This document shows, piece by piece, positions 49,260 to 58,626 of a DNA stretch of 64,000 bases. This DNA is from Larkinella insperata. GTDB taxonomy: Bacteria > Bacteroidota > Bacteroidia > Cytophagales > Spirosomataceae. The notes beneath the pieces were generated by a model. The model saw only the letters and a program-made list of their open reading frames with translations. It did no database searches and was not told the origin of the DNA. Positions within the stretch are counted from its first letter, which is position 1; each line of letters opens with the position of its first letter. Both the position numbers and the translations under genes were made by a program. Where the stretch lies: assembly GCF_026248825.1 (NCBI RefSeq), contig NZ_CP110973.1:5229501-5293500 (forward strand), in the 5' to 3' direction.

Positions 49260-51449
49260 TTATTTTACAAAAAGCAGTTCACGGTATTTCACCAAAGGCC
49301 AGTCTTCATCGTCGATAATCAATTCCAGTTTATCAACTTCGTAGCGGATAACATCGAAGTAGTCTTTCACTTCGGTTGCGTACACCTTCGCCATCTCGGC
49401 GGCCGTCGGCAAGGCATTGGCCCGCTTGCGGGTTTCGGTCATGTCTTCAACACCTTTCTTGATGTTGCTGACGCGGGCCGAAATTTCGGCGATCATCGCT
49501 TTGATCGGCTCGGCTTCGCTGTTCATACCCAGATCAACCAGTGACTTCGCCGTTTCAGCCAGTTTGTTCAGGTATTTTAAAGCCGTTGAGATGATGTGGT
49601 TCAGCGCCAGATCACCAATCACGCGCGATTCGATCTGCACTTTCTTCACGTATTTTTCCAGCTCGATTTCGTAGCGGGATTCCACCTCGGTGTGGCTCAG
49701 AACGCCCGTACGCTCGAAGAGGTCCAGCGACTCGGGTTTCAGGTAAACGCCCAGGGCTTCCGGCGAAGATTTGATGTTCGACAAACCACGTTGTGCCGCT
49801 TCTTCAACCCACTCATCCGAATACCCGTTTCCTTCAAACAGGATGCGTTTTGAATCAGCGTAGTAGGCTTTCAGAATATCAACAATCGCCAGTTCTTTCT
49901 TCTCTCCGTTGGCCAGACGAGCATCCAGATCCTGCTTGAATTTGTTTAACTGATCGGCTACGATTGCGTTCAGCACCGTCATGGTCGAAGCGGAGTTGGC
50001 ACCACCACCGACGGCCCGGAATTCAAATTTGTTACCGGTGAAGGCAAACGGTGAAGTGCGGTTCCGGTCGGTATTATCGCGGAGCAGCGACGGGATCCGG
50101 TTGATACCCAGTTTGTAATAAACGTTATCGCCTTTGTTTACGATTACTTCCGACTTGGTTTCGAGGTCTTCCAGCGCCTTCGTCAGCGACTCGCCCAGGA
50201 AGATAGAAACAATAGCCGGGGGAGCTTCGTTGGCCCCCAGACGGTATTCGTTACCGGCGGAAGCGATGCTGGCGCGCAGCAGATCGGCATGATCGTGTAC
50301 GGCTTTCACCACGTTGACCAGGAAGGTCAGAAAACGCAGGCTTTCTTTTGGCTTCGAGCTGGGAGCCAGCAGGTTAACGCCGGTGTTAGTACCCAGCGAC
50401 CAGTTGTTGTGCTTTCCGCTTCCGTTGATACCGGCAAACGGTTTTTCGTGGAACAGAATCTTGAAGTTGTGTTTTTCGGCAACTTTTTCCATCAGGTCCA
50501 TCAACAGGGCATTGTGGTCGATGGCCAGGTTCACTTCTTCAAAAGTTGGAGCCACTTCAAACTGACCGGGAGCTACCTCGTTGTGACGCGTCCGAACCGG
50601 CATACCGAGTTTCATGGCTTCGAATTCGAAATCAACCATGAACGCGTTCACGCGCGGGGGAATCGTACCGAAATAGTGGTCTTCCAGCTGCTGGCCACGG
50701 GCGGGCGAATGTCCGAATACCGTGCGTCCGGCCATTACCAGGTCCGGGCGGGCGTAGAAAAGGGCTTTATCAACGACGAAATACTCCTGCTCGGGTCCGA
50801 GCGTCGGGGTTACTTTCGTGACATTGCGATCGAAATATTGGCAAACGGCCGTTGCTGCTTTATCAACCGCCGACAGGGCTTTCAGCAAAGGCGTTTTGTA
50901 GTCAAGAGCTTCTCCGGTATACGAAATAAATACGGAAGGGATACAAAGTGTTTTACCACCCGCACCGTTGTCCATCAGGAAAGCCGGCGAGCTGGGGTCC
51001 CACCCCGTGTAACCGCGGGCTTCAAACGTATTCCGCAGACCGCCGTTGGGGAACGACGAAGCGTCGGGTTCCTGCTGAACCAGGGCGCTTCCTTTGAACT
51101 TTTCGATGGCTTTTCCTTCTATCGTTACATCAAAGAATGCATCGTGTTTTTCGGCTGTATCACCCGTCAGTGGCTGGAACCAGTGCGTGTAGTGGGTAGC
51201 TCCTTTAGCCAGCGCCCAGGATTTCATGGCATTCGCCACTTCATCCGCAATGTCCCGGTCTATTTTACCGCCGGTTTCGATGGCCTGAGTAATTTTGAGG
51301 TACGCTTCCGGCGACAGCAGGGAGCGCATCACTTCGTTATTAAAAGTGTAGGATCCATAGAATTCCGACACCTTCTCGGCGGGAGGAGCTACGGCCAACG
51401 CTTGCCGACTTTGTGCAATTTCGAGAGCTTTAAACCGAAAGTTAGACAT
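49260..51449 (-). CDS. glnN: Glutamine synthetase type III
   Basis: A 729-residue enzyme that makes glutamine from glutamate, ammonia and ATP. Length and sequence (KVSEFYGSYTFNNEVMRSLLS, TLGPEQEYFVVD, RHNEVAPGQFEVAPTFEEVN, NGSGKHNNWSLGTNTG, NRTSPFAFTGNKFEFRAVG) are those of GSIII, a dodecamer unlike the GSI of most bacteria. The C-terminal 140 residues are the typical helical extension (TETRKRANALPTAAEMAKVY). A promoter is visible at 51485-51516. Porin and amt lie 4 kb away on the same strand. Confidence 0.96.
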   Translation of the reverse strand: MSNFRFKALEIAQSRQALAVAPPAEKVSEFYGSYTFNNEVMRSLLSPEAYLKITQAIETGGKIDRDIADEVANAMKSWALAKGATHYTHWFQPLTGDTAEKHDAFFDVTIEGKAIEKFKGSALVQQEPDASSFPNGGLRNTFEARGYTGWDPSSPAFLMDNGAGGKTLCIPSVFISYTGEALDYKTPLLKALSAVDKAATAVCQYFDRNVTKVTPTLGPEQEYFVVDKALFYARPDLVMAGRTVFGHSPARGQQLEDHYFGTIPPRVNAFMVDFEFEAMKLGMPVRTRHNEVAPGQFEVAPTFEEVNLAIDHNALLMDLMEKVAEKHNFKILFHEKPFAGINGSGKHNNWSLGTNTGVNLLAPSSKPKESLRFLTFLVNVVKAVHDHADLLRASIASAGNEYRLGANEAPPAIVSIFLGESLTKALEDLETKSEVIVNKGDNVYYKLGINRIPSLLRDNTDRNRTSPFAFTGNKFEFRAVGGGANSASTMTVLNAIVADQLNKFKQDLDARLANGEKKELAIVDILKAYYADSKRILFEGNGYSDEWVEEAAQRGLSNIKSSPEALGVYLKPESLDLFERTGVLSHTEVESRYEIELEKYVKKVQIESRVIGDLALNHIISTALKYLNKLAETAKSLVDLGMNSEAEPIKAMIAEISARVSNIKKGVEDMTETRKRANALPTAAEMAKVYATEVKDYFDVIRYEVDKLELIIDDEDWPLVKYRELLFVK

Positions 51450-51768
51450 ATTAGGTTCGAGGTGGTTTTTGAATTAAAAACAGCCAAAAATACAGATAAT
51501 TTGATTTCATTTCCAAAAATTCAGCTTCATTTTAAGCACTTTTTCACAAAAAAATGCCCAAATCGCCAAAACTGAGTTTCAAGCGAAACAGTTGGGCAGA
51601 TCTAAGAAAAGAACTATTTCCGAACCATATTAGATTCATTAAAGATTAAATTAGACAAATAAAAGATCGACTTTTCCATCTTTCTCATACCGTTCACGCA
51701 ATAACTCGCAAGACCGATCTAAAATGGCCTTATCTTTGTTAAAGAAATACCGATTATTACGTAAGTAG
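51450..51768. other. Divergent intergenic region glnN / LtaS-like gene
   Basis: 319 bases, AT-rich, no further gene. It holds the glnN promoter on the minus strand (51485-51516) and an exact -7 box TATCTTTG at 51731-51738 on the plus strand, 30 bases before the LtaS-like ATG. No repeat or hairpin of note. Confidence 0.5.
51485..51516 (-). promoter_or_regulatory. glnN promoter
   Basis: On the minus strand TTG at 51516-51514, 21-base spacer, TATTTTTG at 51492-51485. The start codon is 36 bases downstream. Confidence 0.6.
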
Positions 51769-53601
51769 ATGAAGAGTCGTTCTTTATTAATTGTGACTTA
51801 TTTGCTAGGCTGGTCGAGCTGGTTGGCCCTTAATCGTGTTTTGTTTCTCTGGTATCAACCGCAAACCCATCAACTGGACTTCTCTACCCTGCTGGGGATA
51901 TTTGCACACGGCTTTCGCATGGATCTGTCGACGGCGGGATACCTCACGGCGCTTCCGGCTCTGCTGATTGCATTCCTTCCCAATTGGTCGACCCGAAAAC
52001 TGGCCACGACACTCCGCCTGCTGACGTTCGTTGAACTGATCCTGGTGGCGCTGATTGGTGTGGCGGATCTGGAGGTTTTCCGGACCTGGGGTTTTCACCT
52101 GGACATTACTCCGCTGCATTACCTGAAATCCCCCCGCGAGGCTGCGGCTTCGGTGGCTTCATCCCCCATTTTCTTATTGATCACGGTCTTTCTGGCCCTG
52201 CTGCTGGTTGGCGATTACGCGTTTAACCGGCTTATTCAATGGAGTGTTAAACCGTTACAACCCGTCAGACTCTGGCTTGCAACCCCGGCCCTCCTGGGCG
52301 TCACCGCTGCGCTGATTATCCCCATCCGGGGCGGCACCCAGTTGGCGCCCATGAACGTGAGTGCGGTATATTTTTCCCCAACGGCTTTTGCCAATTACGC
52401 AGCCGTCACACCGCAGTGGAACTTCATTCACTCCTGCCTTGAAAGCAATAAATTCGGCAGTAACCCTTATAACTTCTTCCCGAAAGGGCAGGCCGACCAA
52501 GCCTTACAGGCGCTGTATCAACCCGTCTCCCAGACCCAATCACTGCTTGCGGTTCCGAAGCCTAACGTTATTTTTATTATCTGGGAAAGCTTCACGGCCA
52601 AATCCGTGGCGGCTCTGGGCGGTCGAACGGGCGTTACCCCCCAATTTGAAAAATTAACCCACGAAGGTTTGCTCTTCAATCAGGTTTACGCCAGTGGCGA
52701 CCGCAGTGAAAAAGGCTTGATTGCGCTGCTCAGCGGATTTCCGGCCCAGGCAACGGCTTCGATCATGACGCTACCCTCCAAGGCCGCCAAACTGCCCACC
52801 CTGGGCCAGGCGATGAAAAAAGCCGGTTACCAAACCTCTTTTTATTACGGTGGGGAAACCGAATTTGCTAATATTAAATCGTACCTCTACCACAATCAGT
52901 TCGACCGGATTGTAGCCAAAAGCGATTTTGAGCGCAGCGACTGGAATTCCAAATGGGGCGCCCACGACCATGTTGTTTACAACCGGATTTTATCGGATCT
53001 AAACGCCACTAAACAGCCGTTTTTCACGACGTTTTTCACCCTGAGCAGCCACGAACCATTCGAGGTTCCAATGCCGACGGTATTTCCGGGCGACGACGAA
53101 GAGTCCCTGTTTTTGAACGCCATGTATTATGCCGACCGCAGCCTGGGTGAGTTTATTGCCCAGGCTAAAAAGCAGCCCTGGTGGTCGAATACGCTGATTA
53201 TCGTTACGGCTGACCACGGTCACCGGCTGCCGGCAATGGCGGCCGACAAAATGCGGGACTTCCACATTCCCATGCTCTGGCTGGGGGGCGCCTTAAAAAG
53301 TAAACCGCAAACCATTGATCGCATCGGATCGCAGACCGATCTGCCGGCCACGTTGCTTCACCAACTGAGTCTCAACGCAACGGACTTTAAATGGAGTCGA
53401 GATATTCTGAATCCCAACAACCGCTCGTTTGCCTATTTTGCTTTCAACAACGGTTTCGGCGTTATTCAACCCAGGCGGCATTTCGTGTACGACAACACCA
53501 GCCGTCGGCTGATTTCTTCGGAAGGCCAAATCGATCAGCAGGATATTGAGCTGGGGGAAGCCTACGAGGAGGAATCGTACCAGGATTTTCTGGATAAATA
53601 A
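51769..53601 (+). CDS. LTA synthase/phosphoglycerol transferase-family protein
   Basis: A 610-residue inner-membrane protein. Five helices span about 5-185; the extracytoplasmic alkaline-phosphatase/sulfatase domain starts near 265 with NVIFIIWESFTAKSVAALGG, the nucleophile being Thr276 beside Glu273 as in LtaS. ASGDRSEKGLIALLSGFP, NGA-type and TADHGHRLP metal ligands follow. In Gram-positives LtaS builds lipoteichoic acid; in Gram-negatives relatives transfer phosphoglycerol or phosphoethanolamine to periplasmic glycans or lipids. Which acceptor is used here is unknown. mtaB follows 67 bases later. Confidence 0.88.
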   Translation: MKSRSLLIVTYLLGWSSWLALNRVLFLWYQPQTHQLDFSTLLGIFAHGFRMDLSTAGYLTALPALLIAFLPNWSTRKLATTLRLLTFVELILVALIGVADLEVFRTWGFHLDITPLHYLKSPREAAASVASSPIFLLITVFLALLLVGDYAFNRLIQWSVKPLQPVRLWLATPALLGVTAALIIPIRGGTQLAPMNVSAVYFSPTAFANYAAVTPQWNFIHSCLESNKFGSNPYNFFPKGQADQALQALYQPVSQTQSLLAVPKPNVIFIIWESFTAKSVAALGGRTGVTPQFEKLTHEGLLFNQVYASGDRSEKGLIALLSGFPAQATASIMTLPSKAAKLPTLGQAMKKAGYQTSFYYGGETEFANIKSYLYHNQFDRIVAKSDFERSDWNSKWGAHDHVVYNRILSDLNATKQPFFTTFFTLSSHEPFEVPMPTVFPGDDEESLFLNAMYYADRSLGEFIAQAKKQPWWSNTLIIVTADHGHRLPAMAADKMRDFHIPMLWLGGALKSKPQTIDRIGSQTDLPATLLHQLSLNATDFKWSRDILNPNNRSFAYFAFNNGFGVIQPRRHFVYDNTSRRLISSEGQIDQQDIELGEAYEEESYQDFLDK

Positions 53602-53654
53602 GGTAGCCCAGCGGTCGGCCGGGCAACTCGCAAGTTCGTTTGGGATAGTTTTCG

Positions 53655-53662
53655 TACCTTTG
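53655..53662 (+). promoter_or_regulatory. -7 promoter box just ahead of mtaB
   Basis: TACCTTTG, exact match, ends only six bases before the mtaB ATG. A transcript begun at the usual distance would be leaderless. Confidence 0.5.
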
Positions 53663-53668
53663 TATTTA

Positions 53669-55030
53669 ATGAAAAAGATTGCATTCTATACACTCGGCTG
53701 CAAACTGAACTTCTCCGAAACATCGACCCTGTCCCGGATGCTGGAACAGAAGGGGTATGAACGGGTGGAATTCAACCAAAAGCCGGATATATTCATCATC
53801 AACACCTGCTCGGTAACGGACAATGCGGATAAAAAATGCCGGAAAATTGTCCGTGAAGCGCAACACATCAATCCGGACGGCTACGTGGCCATTGTTGGTT
53901 GTTATGCCCAGTTGAAACCCGAAGAGATTGCTTCCATTCCGGGCGTTGATGCGGTGCTGGGCGCTTCCGAAAAATTCCGGCTGGCCGAACTCCTGGGTGG
54001 CTTCGTAAAGGAAACCTCCGGCAAAGCGGTGGTGTACAACTCGCCCATTGAAAACGCCATCGATTACCATGCCTCCTATTCGCTCAACGACCGCACCCGT
54101 ACGTTTCTGAAAGTGCAGGATGGTTGTGATTATCCTTGCTCCTACTGCACCATCCCGCTCGCCCGCGGCAACAGCCGAAGCGACACCATCGACAACGTGG
54201 TGCGCATGGCGCGCGACATTGCGGCCCGGGGTGTTAAGGAAATTGTCCTGACCGGCGTTAACATCGGCGACTTTGGCTTACGCCCCCAATCCGGCCAGAC
54301 GAACCAGCGGCAGGAAACCTTCCTGCAACTAATTCAGGCGCTGGACGAGGTAGACGGGATTGAACGGTTTCGGATTTCTTCCATTGAGCCTAATCTGCTG
54401 ACCGACGAGATCATTGCTTTCGTGGCTGGGTCCAAGCGTTTTGTGCCGCACTTTCACGTACCGCTGCAATCGGGTTCCAATGCGGTGCTGGCCTTCATGC
54501 GTCGCCGGTACAAGCGCGAACTTTACGCCGAGCGGGTGACCAAAATCAAGGAACTGATGCCCCATGCCTGCATCGGTGTGGACGTTATCGTGGGGCACCC
54601 CGGCGAAACCGACGAGGCTTTTCTGGAAACCTGCCACTTCCTGAACGAACTCCCCGTATCATACCTCCACGTTTTTACGTATTCCGAACGCCCGAACACC
54701 CACGCCCTGACCATCAAGCCGGTGGTCAACCCTTCAAAGCGCGCAGAACGGTCAAAAATGCTGCACAGTCTTTCGGAGAAAAAAAGACGGTATTTCTATG
54801 AGCAGCAAGTGAGTCGGGAAGCGACGGTACTGTTTGAAGAAGATATTGAAAATGGGCAGATGCAGGGGTTTACCGAAAATTACGTTCGGGTAACGGCCCA
54901 GTACGATCCGCTGCTGATCAATGAAACCAAACGGGTGCTGCTCACGGGTTTGAACCCAGCGGGTTTGATGGAAATTACCGAGTGTGAATTGGAAGTACAG
55001 CCGCTGGTTCATCATTCATCGCGATTCTAA
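53669..55030 (+). CDS. mtaB: tRNA (t6A37)-methylthiotransferase MtaB
   Basis: A 453-residue radical-SAM enzyme that adds a methylthio group to t6A37 of tRNAs. It has the UPF0004 domain with cysteines C11 (TLGCKLNFSE), NTCSVTDNAD and GCYAQ, the radical-SAM motif CDYPCSYC near 153-160, HVPLQSGSNAVLAFMRRRY, and a TRAM domain at the C-terminus (about 375-440). TLGCKLN distinguishes MtaB from MiaB and RimO. ATG 53669 is chosen; the extension of 41 residues back to 53546 covers the LtaS-like gene's end and promoter. Confidence 0.95.
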   Translation: MKKIAFYTLGCKLNFSETSTLSRMLEQKGYERVEFNQKPDIFIINTCSVTDNADKKCRKIVREAQHINPDGYVAIVGCYAQLKPEEIASIPGVDAVLGASEKFRLAELLGGFVKETSGKAVVYNSPIENAIDYHASYSLNDRTRTFLKVQDGCDYPCSYCTIPLARGNSRSDTIDNVVRMARDIAARGVKEIVLTGVNIGDFGLRPQSGQTNQRQETFLQLIQALDEVDGIERFRISSIEPNLLTDEIIAFVAGSKRFVPHFHVPLQSGSNAVLAFMRRRYKRELYAERVTKIKELMPHACIGVDVIVGHPGETDEAFLETCHFLNELPVSYLHVFTYSERPNTHALTIKPVVNPSKRAERSKMLHSLSEKKRRYFYEQQVSREATVLFEEDIENGQMQGFTENYVRVTAQYDPLLINETKRVLLTGLNPAGLMEITECELEVQPLVHHSSRF

Positions 55031-55052
55031 CATTCCTGGTTTAGTGATTCTG

Positions 55053-55082
55053 AGCCCACTGATTTTACCAGTGGGCTTTTTT
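55053..55082 (+). terminator. Terminator of mtaB
   Basis: AGCCCACTG (55053-55061) pairs with CAGTGGGCT (55069-55077), followed by TTTTTT. Confidence 0.93.
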
Positions 55083-55102
55083 GTCCGGTCCATCGCTTCA
55101 GC

Positions 55103-55173
55103 AAAAAAAGAAGGTATCCGTCAAAGACAGATACCTTCATCGAGTACAACAAAACCACAGGCAACCCCTGTGG
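55103..55173 (-). terminator. Tandem hairpins terminating amt
   Basis: On the minus strand two hairpins follow amt: CCACAGG/CCTGTGG (55155-55173) and GAAGGTATC/GATACCTTC (55110-55138). The second is followed on that strand by seven T (55109-55103). Confidence 0.85.
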
Positions 55174-55193
55174 CTCTGTCATAATATCTTAAA

Positions 55194-56522
55194 CTAAGCG
55201 TCTACCAGGAATTCATCGTGCTGGCTGACATCCAGACCAACTTTTTCGTCGTCTTCGCTGACACGAAGGGGCAGAATCGCGTTTGTAACAATCAGAAGCA
55301 GGTACGACATACCAAAGGCAAAAACCGATACCAGTACGAGGGCCAGCATGTGCGTCAGGAACAGTTTGGTGTCTCCGAAAGCCAGACCTTCGTCGGCCAC
55401 TGCAGAGTTAACGCCTTTTGTAGCGAAGATACCCGTCATGACCATACCAACCATACCACCAACACCGTGGCAGGGGAATACGTCCAGCGTATCATCCAGG
55501 GTTGATTTAGCCCGCAGGTGTGCCACAAAGTTACTGATCATACCGGCCACGGTACCAATGAAGATCGAAGTAGGAATGGTCACAAAACCAGCCGCCGGGG
55601 TGATGGCCACCAGACCAACAACGGCACCAATGGCGAAGCCCAGGGCCGACACTTTTTTGCCTTTTGATGCGTCGAACAGCACCCAGCCCAAACCAGCCGC
55701 AGCCGCAGCCGTGTTGGTGGTTGCAAATGCACTGGCGGCCAGCGCGGAAGCTCCTACGGCCGAACCGGCGTTGAAACCAAACCAGCCGAACCACAGCAGA
55801 CCGGTACCCAACAAGACAAACGGGATGTTGGCCGGTGGGAAGTAAGCCGCTTCCGCGTGTGATTTACGGCGCTTCAGGTAAAGCGCACCCGCCAGGGCCG
55901 CCCAGCCAGCCGACATGTGTACGACCGTGCCACCCGCGAAATCCAGAACGCCCATTTTGAACAGGTAACCATCCGGATGCCAGGTCATGTGGGCCAGCGG
56001 AGTGTAAACCAGCAGACTGAACAGGATCATGAACAACACGTACGATTTGAAATTGATCCGTTCGGCCATTGAACCCGTCACCAGGGCCGGGGTAATCATG
56101 GCGAATTTCAACTGGAAGAAAGCAAACACCACCAGAGGAACCGTTGCGGCCAGCGGCCAGGGTTTGCCATCAAGTACGCCGTTGAACATGAAGAACGTGG
56201 TCGGGTTGCCAATGAAGCCACCGATATCTTCACCGAACGCGAGGCTAAAACCGACTACGACCCAGAGAATGCTGATGACGCCCATCGCAATGAAGCTTTG
56301 CAGCATCGTCGAAATAACGTTTTTGTTGTTTACCATACCCCCGTAGAAGTACGCCAGACCGGGCGTCATCAACAGAACAAGGGCAGCCGAAACGAGCATC
56401 CAGGCCGTGTCACCGGTATCGATACCTTCGGTGACAATTGTTGTCGGGACAGACGGAAAAACGACTCCCAACACACTGACAATCAGCAAGAGGGCAAGCG
56501 GTAAATAAGATGGTTTTTGCAT
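55194..56522 (-). CDS. amt: Ammonium transporter
   Basis: A 442-residue Amt/Mep/Rh channel for ammonium. About 11 helices plus an N-terminal signal-like helix (KPSYLPLALLLIVSVLGVVF). Conserved: DTAWMLVSAALVLLMTPGLAYFYGG, GGTVVHMSAGWAALAGALYL (the pore histidine), ILLWFGWFGFNAGS and DVFPCHGVGGMVGM (second pore histidine). No P_II gene (glnK) is next to it. It lies 72 bases after the porin gene on the same strand and is probably cotranscribed. Confidence 0.95.
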   Translation of the reverse strand: MQKPSYLPLALLLIVSVLGVVFPSVPTTIVTEGIDTGDTAWMLVSAALVLLMTPGLAYFYGGMVNNKNVISTMLQSFIAMGVISILWVVVGFSLAFGEDIGGFIGNPTTFFMFNGVLDGKPWPLAATVPLVVFAFFQLKFAMITPALVTGSMAERINFKSYVLFMILFSLLVYTPLAHMTWHPDGYLFKMGVLDFAGGTVVHMSAGWAALAGALYLKRRKSHAEAAYFPPANIPFVLLGTGLLWFGWFGFNAGSAVGASALAASAFATTNTAAAAAGLGWVLFDASKGKKVSALGFAIGAVVGLVAITPAAGFVTIPTSIFIGTVAGMISNFVAHLRAKSTLDDTLDVFPCHGVGGMVGMVMTGIFATKGVNSAVADEGLAFGDTKLFLTHMLALVLVSVFAFGMSYLLLIVTNAILPLRVSEDDEKVGLDVSQHDEFLVDA

Positions 56523-56594
56523 GGTACCAAAAAATGGTTTAGTTGTACATTAGTCAATATCGGTCTTGAAAGACGACCGGTGTGGGGTTGCTTA

Positions 56595-57809
56595 TTAAAA
56601 CTTGTAGATGAGTGCCAGGCCAAGGGTTGCCTGCGAAGATTTGGTAAAGTTTCCGTCGCTGTCTTCAAATTGCAGCTGTCTTTCCGCACCGCTCACGGTT
56701 GGTTTGGCGTAGCTGTCGAGCCGGAATTCCGGTTTAATCAACAGGTTACCATCGGCGGCTGTGATGTTACCCGTAACGGTGATTGAGTTGACGCTCGTTC
56801 CCTGTTCATTGAAGTTACGCAGCCCCCGCGCTCCGTCGGTGTTGTCAAAGTATTCGTACCGGGCACCCAGGCCGAACTTGCTGGTAAGGGCGTAATTGGT
56901 GTAGAGCGCCACACCTCCCCAATTCGATTTGCCGGCTTTCAGCGGCTCGAAGCCCTGAAAATCTTTTTCCTGAGAACCGATGGCTGCGTTTAAACCCAGG
57001 TAAAACCGCTCGGTAACCTGGTAGGTAGTGGTCAAATCGAATACCGAATACGATCCTTTCACCTGGTTACCCAGCGAATCCGGGTTGGCTTCGTTGCTGA
57101 CGATACCGTTCAGGTACACGTTCCAGCCCGCAGCTGGCGAGAAGAAAAACTGACCGATGATGCCTTTCGCTTTGTTGTTGTCTTTCCAGCTATCGACGTT
57201 GTTGACGACACCGAGCATCAACGAAGCCCGGTCGCTGAAGGCATACGTCCCTTTGATGCCGGTATGGTAGAAAGGACCGTTGTTGAATAGATTCGAGAGA
57301 GAGTAGTTGTAGTTAACCGGAGCGTCAATGACTTCGTAACCGATGTGCGTTCCAAACTGACCGGCCATCACTGCAAATTTGTCTGACACCTTCCAGTTGA
57401 TATACGCCTGTTTGATGGCAGCCAGTGAGGTTCCCCCCTCCAAGGGCCCAATAATGTTACCGTAGTTTCCAAGATCAGCGTTTGGACCAAAGGTCAGGTC
57501 GATCACCGCATCGACTTTATCGGTGCTGTAACCGATTTTAGTTTGAATCAGACCGAGAAGAATTTGTCCGGAACGTTGGTCGAATACCCGGGCGGTCTTG
57601 GCAGCGCCGAGGTTGCTGCTTGATTTGGGGTTGTTGAAGTTACCGGTGTAATATGTATCGATGTAGCCAGAGAACGTGAACTTACCTTTGTTTTCGCTTC
57701 CCGTCTCCAGGGGGGCCGCCACAACCTGGGGCTTTGTAGAAGTGCTATCCTGCGCTTTAGACAATAAGACAGAGAACGAACAACATACCAACAATAAAGT
57801 TTTCTTCAT
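56595..57809 (-). CDS. Outer-membrane beta-barrel porin
   Basis: A 404-residue outer-membrane protein. Signal peptide KKTLLLVCCSFSVLLSKAQ; the body alternates amphipathic strands (GKFTFSGYIDTYYTGNFNNP, YSLSNLFNNGPFYHTGIKG, FGLGARYEYFDN) and ends in aromatic LGLALIYKF, as barrels do. It resembles the Bacteroidota porin family often called putative outer-membrane beta-barrel next to ammonium or phosphate transporters. Cotranscription with amt suggests it lets ammonium or small nitrogen compounds across the outer membrane; that is inference. Confidence 0.83.
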   Translation of the reverse strand: MKKTLLLVCCSFSVLLSKAQDSTSTKPQVVAAPLETGSENKGKFTFSGYIDTYYTGNFNNPKSSSNLGAAKTARVFDQRSGQILLGLIQTKIGYSTDKVDAVIDLTFGPNADLGNYGNIIGPLEGGTSLAAIKQAYINWKVSDKFAVMAGQFGTHIGYEVIDAPVNYNYSLSNLFNNGPFYHTGIKGTYAFSDRASLMLGVVNNVDSWKDNNKAKGIIGQFFFSPAAGWNVYLNGIVSNEANPDSLGNQVKGSYSVFDLTTTYQVTERFYLGLNAAIGSQEKDFQGFEPLKAGKSNWGGVALYTNYALTSKFGLGARYEYFDNTDGARGLRNFNEQGTSVNSITVTGNITAADGNLLIKPEFRLDSYAKPTVSGAERQLQFEDSDGNFTKSSQATLGLALIYKF

Positions 57810-57858
57810 AATTTTCTTTGGTTTGTTCGATTACTAGTGGGACAATTGAATAGTTTCA

Positions 57859-57889
57859 CAAATATTAACGGCAGATATATTATTTGCAA
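57859..57889 (-). promoter_or_regulatory. Promoter of the porin-amt unit
   Basis: Minus strand: TTG at 57889-57887, 20-base spacer, AATATTTG at 57866-57859 (one mismatch to TAnnTTTG). The porin start is 49 bases downstream. Confidence 0.5.
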
Positions 57890-58119
57890 GTTTTTACAAA
57901 AATTTAATGCATTTTTCACTAAAACACACCTATTTACTCCGTATTATCTTGATATTTAAACCTAATTTTAGCTTTTCTGACTTAATTTTACAAATACACT
58001 ATATTTTGCAATCCTAAAGAAATTTAAAATATTCTGTAACTAACCCACAACACAGCTATTCAATTTAATAGCAGAATAGTTACATTTTTTACGGAGTGGC
58101 TAAACCGTATGGACAAAAA

Positions 58120-58147
58120 AAATCCCGGATTTTAAAATCCGGGATTT
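58120..58147. terminator. 14-bp perfect palindromic terminator
   Basis: AAATCCCGGATTTT (58120-58133) is the exact complement in reverse of AAAATCCGGGATTT (58134-58147). On the minus strand it is followed by T at 58119-58114 and ends the ferredoxin gene. Confidence 0.9.
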
Positions 58148-58169
58148 CATAAGAAAATCAGCTTTTCTG

Positions 58170-58523
58170 TCAAACGGCCTCAGCGTGGAGCCAGGCCTTC
58201 TTGGCGAGTAATGTTTCTTCGTCTTCCACGACATCGGGGTCGGGTACGCAGCAATCAACAGGACAAACGGCTGCACATTGTGGTTCCTCATGGAAACCAA
58301 CGCATTCCGTACATTTATCTGAAACGATATAGTAAAACTCGTCGGATACCGGGGTTTGTGGATCTTTTCCGTTGACTACCGTACCATCACCAAAATCGAC
58401 AACATCTAATTCCGTTCCTCCGCTCCAGGTCCATTCAACACCGCCTTCGTAAATTGCCGTGTTGGGGCATTCGGGTTCGCAGGCACCACAATTGATGCAC
58501 TCGTCTGTGATCATGATTGCCAT
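58170..58523 (-). CDS. 2[4Fe-4S] ferredoxin
   Basis: A 117-residue electron carrier with two clusters. The first cysteine set is C9-C12-C15-C19 (CINCGACEPECP); the second is in CTECVGFHEEPQCAAVCPVDC with the widened 8-residue gap usual for the Alvin-type (Allochromatium) ferredoxins. ATG 58523 (MAIMITDECINCG) begins right at the fold; the frame back to 58589 adds unrelated residues. The C-terminus has an acidic extension (DVVEDEETLLAKKAWLH). Promoter 58627-58656. Divergent from the LuxC-type reductase, which it may serve with electrons. Confidence 0.94.
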   Translation of the reverse strand: MAIMITDECINCGACEPECPNTAIYEGGVEWTWSGGTELDVVDFGDGTVVNGKDPQTPVSDEFYYIVSDKCTECVGFHEEPQCAAVCPVDCCVPDPDVVEDEETLLAKKAWLHAEAV

Positions 58524-58626
58524 TTTGCAGGTAGATTTAAGTTGTTTGCGTGCCAGTCTGCCACCTTGAATGAGCTCCCAACACAACAAACCAGTTGCTT
58601 GATAGAATGAAACGATAATTTAACAA

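Larger units (their letters stand above)
57810..58169. other. AT-rich region upstream of porin-amt
   Basis: About 360 bases without a gene, very AT-rich at 57890-58090. It holds the porin-amt promoter at 57859-57889 and, at its far end, the ferredoxin terminator at 58120-58147. I see no further repeat or frame. Confidence 0.5.

Noticed and set aside
50289..51575. Plus-strand open frame of 428 codons
   Set aside because: Antisense to glnN, whose product is clearly glutamine synthetase III.
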